From contig JAKFVB010000046.1 in the NCBI GenBank assembly GCA_021732405.1, positions 1-38,717 on the forward strand: a stretch of 38,717 nt of DNA, written 5' to 3'. The DNA is from Methylotenera sp. GTDB lineage: Bacteria; Pseudomonadota; Gammaproteobacteria; Burkholderiales; Methylophilaceae. Under the pieces are notes generated by a model that had not been told where the DNA came from, did no database searches, and saw nothing but the letters and a program-made list of their open reading frames with translations. Shown in pieces: positions 35,854-38,717 of the stretch. The translations under genes were made by a program, and so were the position numbers. How positions within the stretch are numbered: the stretch's first letter is position 1; each line of letters opens with the position of its first letter.

Positions 35854-37299
35854 ATGAAAAGCTTCTTTTTCCTGCTGGTTTTGTTTTGTTTATGTGCTTG
35901 CCAGCCTGCTACTCAATCATCAGAAAATAGCGCGGCACCCATACAGTTTGCCATCGCCCAAGCCCCACTCAATTTAGACCCACGTTATGCCACCGATGCT
36001 GCATCTGAACGGGTGAATCGGCTTGTTTATCAACCACTTGTTGATTTTGATGCAGCTTTAAAACCCAAGCCCGTACTGGCGACTTGGGTTTTGATTAATG
36101 CTACTCAGTATCAATTTACATTGCAGTCAAAACGCACGCCGTTTCATCATCAAGCTGCTTTAACGTCTCTGGATGTGAAAGCCACTTATGATTCGATTTT
36201 GCACTTAAAAAATTCACCGCATTCAGCAGAATTTGCCAATATTAAGATCATTAAGGTTCTAGATAACGAGTCTATTTTATTTGAATTAAAACAAGCAGAT
36301 AGCCATTTCCCATCCAAATTAATTATCGGCATCTTACCTGCTGATTTAATCGCCAACAATCACGATTTTGCACATCATCCAATCGGCAGCGGTGCGTTGA
36401 AATTTGTAAGCTGGGATAGCAAGCTGGTGTTGCAGCGCGTTAAGGATAGTCAACAAATCATCCTAACAGAAGTAAAAGACCCAACCGTACGCGTGCTTAA
36501 GTTGCTGCGTGGCGAGGCCGATTTGATTCAGGGAGATTTACCGCCAGAGTTGGTTAAACATTTGCAAAGCCAGCCTGAAATTAAGGTTAAAACCACGGTG
36601 GGCGCTAACTTTTCTTATCTTGGTTTAAATATGCAAGATGCCACTTTACAGAATTTAAAAGTACGTCAAGCGATTGCTTATGCTATAGACCGTGAGGCGA
36701 TTATCCAGCAAGTGATGGTGCAGCAGTCGCGTACTGCGAATGCGATTTTGCCGCCAGAACACTATACCAACGCAAACAATAATTTAGAGTCTTACGATTA
36801 CAACCCCGAAAAAGCCAAGCAATTACTGCATGAGGCAGGCATTAAGCTGCCATTAAAACTGATTTATAAAACCAGCACTGATGCGCAACGTTTACGCTTT
36901 GCCACCATTTTGCAAGCGCAAATGGCAAAAGCGGGCATTGATTTGCAGATTAAAAGCTTAGACTGGGGTACTTTTTTTGCGGATGTTAAACAAGGCAATT
37001 TTCAGTTGTTCGGCCTAACTTGGGTAGGTATCAAAACGCCAGAAATCTATGCAAAAGCGTTTGGCAGCAACAACTTTCCACCCAATGGTTTTAACCGTGG
37101 CAGGTATATCGATAAAACGCTGGATAGCTTGCTTGCAGAAGAAAATTGGTCAGCCGCAACGGCACGTATTCAGCAACAATTGCCGTATATTCCGCTGTGG
37201 TACGAAGGGCAATTTGCTGCAATGGGCCAAAATATCAGCCATTATTCGCCTAAGTCAGACGGAAACTGGGACGACTTAACTACAATTACAAGGCAATAA
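35854..37299 (+). CDS. Peptide ABC transporter substrate-binding lipoprotein
   Basis: A family 5 extracellular solute-binding protein (OppA/DppA type) of 481 residues that should deliver peptides to the membrane permease encoded downstream. A lipoprotein signal ends at LCAC (about residues 13-16). Typical segments are APLNLDPRYATDAASERVNRLVYQPLVDFD and VRQAIAYAIDREAIIQQVM, then YDYNPEKAKQLLHEAGI. It is slightly shorter than E. coli DppA (535). The ligand cannot be read from sequence. It opens an operon with the YkuD-family gene and a DppB-type permease. Confidence 0.92.
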   Translation: MKSFFFLLVLFCLCACQPATQSSENSAAPIQFAIAQAPLNLDPRYATDAASERVNRLVYQPLVDFDAALKPKPVLATWVLINATQYQFTLQSKRTPFHHQAALTSLDVKATYDSILHLKNSPHSAEFANIKIIKVLDNESILFELKQADSHFPSKLIIGILPADLIANNHDFAHHPIGSGALKFVSWDSKLVLQRVKDSQQIILTEVKDPTVRVLKLLRGEADLIQGDLPPELVKHLQSQPEIKVKTTVGANFSYLGLNMQDATLQNLKVRQAIAYAIDREAIIQQVMVQQSRTANAILPPEHYTNANNNLESYDYNPEKAKQLLHEAGIKLPLKLIYKTSTDAQRLRFATILQAQMAKAGIDLQIKSLDWGTFFADVKQGNFQLFGLTWVGIKTPEIYAKAFGSNNFPPNGFNRGRYIDKTLDSLLAEENWSAATARIQQQLPYIPLWYEGQFAAMGQNISHYSPKSDGNWDDLTTITRQ

Positions 37300-37342
37300 A
37301 TTGCAAGCTCAATAGCAAAAAGCTCAGCTACAATAAACGACT

Positions 37343-37822
37343 ATGCGCATCGAAATTTCTATTCAACACCAAACTTTAACGCTTTTTGATGATTTTGGCG
37401 GTGTTAAGTCGCGCTATGTTGTTTCTACTGCGGCTAATGGCGTGGGTTGCGAAAAAAATAGCGGCTGCACGCCATTAGGCAATCATATTATCCGCGCCAA
37501 GATTGGTGCAGGCGCCTTGCCGAATACCGTGTTTGTGGGACGCAGGCCAACTGGCGAAATCTGCACGCCAGAATTAATGGCGCAGTTTCCGAATCGCGAT
37601 TGGATTTTGACTCGGATTTTATGGTTAAGTGGTACTGAAATAGGCTTCAATCGCCTCGGCAATGTGGATACCATGCAACGTTATATCTATATTCATGGTT
37701 CTCCCGACTCTACACAAATGGGCGTAATTGGTTCGCACGGCTGTGTGCGTATGCGTAATAGCGATATGATTGAATTGTTTGATTTGGTTGAGGCGGGCAC
37801 ATCAGTGCTGATTTTAGAATGA
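37343..37822 (+). CDS. YkuD-family L,D-transpeptidase/carboxypeptidase without signal peptide
   Basis: A 159-residue single YkuD catalytic domain. The active-site region is YIYIHGSPD followed by GVIGSHGCVRMRNSDMIELFDLV, with catalytic His/Ser-Gly-His and Cys at about residue 139. Most YkuD enzymes are exported and cross-link peptidoglycan, but this protein begins MRIEISIQHQTLTLFDDFGG with no signal peptide, membrane anchor or LysM domain, so it is probably cytoplasmic. It lies between a peptide-binding lipoprotein and a peptide permease (43 and 16 bp gaps). Cytoplasmic YkuD L,D-carboxypeptidases that trim recycled tetrapeptides are known in other Proteobacteria (Vibrio LdcV, as I recall), and this is a likely role here. 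Confidence 0.87.
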   Translation: MRIEISIQHQTLTLFDDFGGVKSRYVVSTAANGVGCEKNSGCTPLGNHIIRAKIGAGALPNTVFVGRRPTGEICTPELMAQFPNRDWILTRILWLSGTEIGFNRLGNVDTMQRYIYIHGSPDSTQMGVIGSHGCVRMRNSDMIELFDLVEAGTSVLILE

Positions 37823-37838
37823 CAAGCAAGGTTAGCCA

Positions 37839-38717
37839 GTGACATATTTGAAACACGCGCTAAGTTTTGTCACTGTGATTTTCGGCGTATTATTGCTCAC
37901 TTTTTTATTGATTCATGCTGTGCCTGGTGACCCAGTTGAAGTCATGTTGGGCGAATCGGCGAGTGTGGCAGATAGGCAGGCTTTGCGCGCCGATTTGGGT
38001 TTAAATCAGCCGTTAATTCAACAGTTTGGCCACTATCTTGCAGCATTATCCCGTGGCGATTTTGGCAGATCTATTCATACCAAAACACCGATTATTGATT
38101 TAATTAAAGCGCGTTATCCCGCCACACTTAAGCTGGCATTTTTATCACTTTTTATCGGGTTAAGTATCGGCATTCCATTAGGCATATACGCCGCACTTAA
38201 GGCTGGTCATTGGCAAGATTTAGTGGTCACACTAGTGAGTGTTCGCTTATCTGCCATGCCTGCGTTTTGGTTGGGGCCAATTCTCATGCTGGTATTTGCG
38301 CTATGGCTGGGCTGGCTACCAGTCAGTGGCATGGATTCAGGCACATCGATTATTTTGCCTGCGCTGACTTTAGGCTTTGGCTTAAGCGCCATACTCACGC
38401 GCATGACGCGCACCAGTTTGCTTGAAGTGCTGAATGACGACTATATACGCACCGCACGTGCAAAAGGGTTAGCCGAATCTACCGTGATTCTGCGCCACGC
38501 TTTGCGCGCCGCTTTATTGCCGATTATTACCATCGTCGGTTTGCAAATGGGTAGTTTACTGGCTGGCACCGTCATTACCGAAACCATATTCAGCTGGGAT
38601 GGTATAGGACGTTTGCTAGTGGAAAGCATTGAAAAGCGCGATTACCCTGTGACACAAGCCTGTGTGCTGGTGATAGCGCTAAGCTATGTGCTGGTGAATT
38701 TAGTCACCGATATCTTG
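37839..38717 (+). CDS. Peptide ABC transporter permease, DppB type (3' end outside the window)
   Basis: An inner-membrane permease of the DppB/OppB family, 293 codons visible and open to the window edge. It begins with GTG at 37839, seven bases after AAGG. The opening helix (FVTVIFGVLLLTFLLIHAVPGDPV) is diagnostic of the family. The EAA loop that contacts the ATPase is visible as YIRTARAKGLAESTVILRHALRAALLP. ETIFSWDGIGRLLVESIEKRDYP near the end is also typical. About 10-20 residues are probably missing at the C-terminus. A DppC-type permease and ATPases should follow beyond the window. Confidence 0.93.
   Translation, partial: MTYLKHALSFVTVIFGVLLLTFLLIHAVPGDPVEVMLGESASVADRQALRADLGLNQPLIQQFGHYLAALSRGDFGRSIHTKTPIIDLIKARYPATLKLAFLSLFIGLSIGIPLGIYAALKAGHWQDLVVTLVSVRLSAMPAFWLGPILMLVFALWLGWLPVSGMDSGTSIILPALTLGFGLSAILTRMTRTSLLEVLNDDYIRTARAKGLAESTVILRHALRAALLPIITIVGLQMGSLLAGTVITETIFSWDGIGRLLVESIEKRDYPVTQACVLVIALSYVLVNLVTDIL

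Overview
The window reads as ordinary chromosome of a betaproteobacterial methylotroph, most likely Methylophilaceae and Methylotenera-like. The basis is the AT-leaning composition (about 42% GC by eye), the protein sequences, and gene orders typical of Betaproteobacteria (ispZ/yciB-yciI-bolA-ppiC, trpS-scpA-scpB-rluB, dapE next to an ArsC-like gene). This assignment comes from recognition, not a search. Genes are dense, nearly all in short operons. I see no tRNA or rRNA gene, insertion sequence, prophage, CRISPR array or defence island.

Layout. 1-2.3 kb (minus): a flavocytochrome c sulfide dehydrogenase pair (fccA, fccB) and a secreted ankyrin-repeat protein. 2.4-7.3 kb (minus): purL, then an FTR1 iron permease behind a Fur-box-like site. 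7.4-9.4 kb (minus): yciB-yciI-bolA-ppiC, closed by a good terminator. 9.5-16.0 kb (plus): an RNase AM-type PHP protein, yciO, an M50 protease, trpS, an SMR transporter, scpA, scpB and rluB. 16.0-26.2 kb (minus): prmB, dapE, an ArsC-like reductase, an MHYT-like/GGDEF/EAL protein, dapD, an M48 lipoprotein protease, kup and xseA. 26.2-31.7 kb (plus): dsbB, a small membrane protein, cysM, a ydbH/ynbE/ydbL-type cluster, a DUF4124 protein and a PolB-like 3'-5' exonuclease. 31.7-32.2 kb (minus): a small periplasmic protein. 32.3 kb to the end (plus): rlmD, an ammonium transporter with a sigma-54-like promoter, an unknown gene, then a peptide ABC-transporter operon (binding lipoprotein, a YkuD-family protein without a signal peptide, and a DppB-type permease cut by the window edge).

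How the genes fit together. dapD and dapE supply the succinylase branch of lysine/diaminopimelate synthesis. The peptide transporter plus the apparently cytoplasmic YkuD enzyme could form a peptidoglycan-peptide salvage unit. The YdbH/YnbE/YdbL set should bridge inner and outer membrane for phospholipid movement. yciB, the M48 protease, DsbB and the parvulin are further envelope functions. ScpA/ScpB, RluB, RlmD, PrmB and RNase AM are chromosome and ribosome housekeeping.

The least expected signals are non-coding. The 9-mer GGGTTAAGT occurs 12 times (9 on plus, 3 on minus), far above chance, in both genes and gaps. A related intergenic element carries TTAACACTAAA. I found no clear-cut new multi-gene system; the best leads are the 9-mer family and the YkuD/ABC transporter operon.
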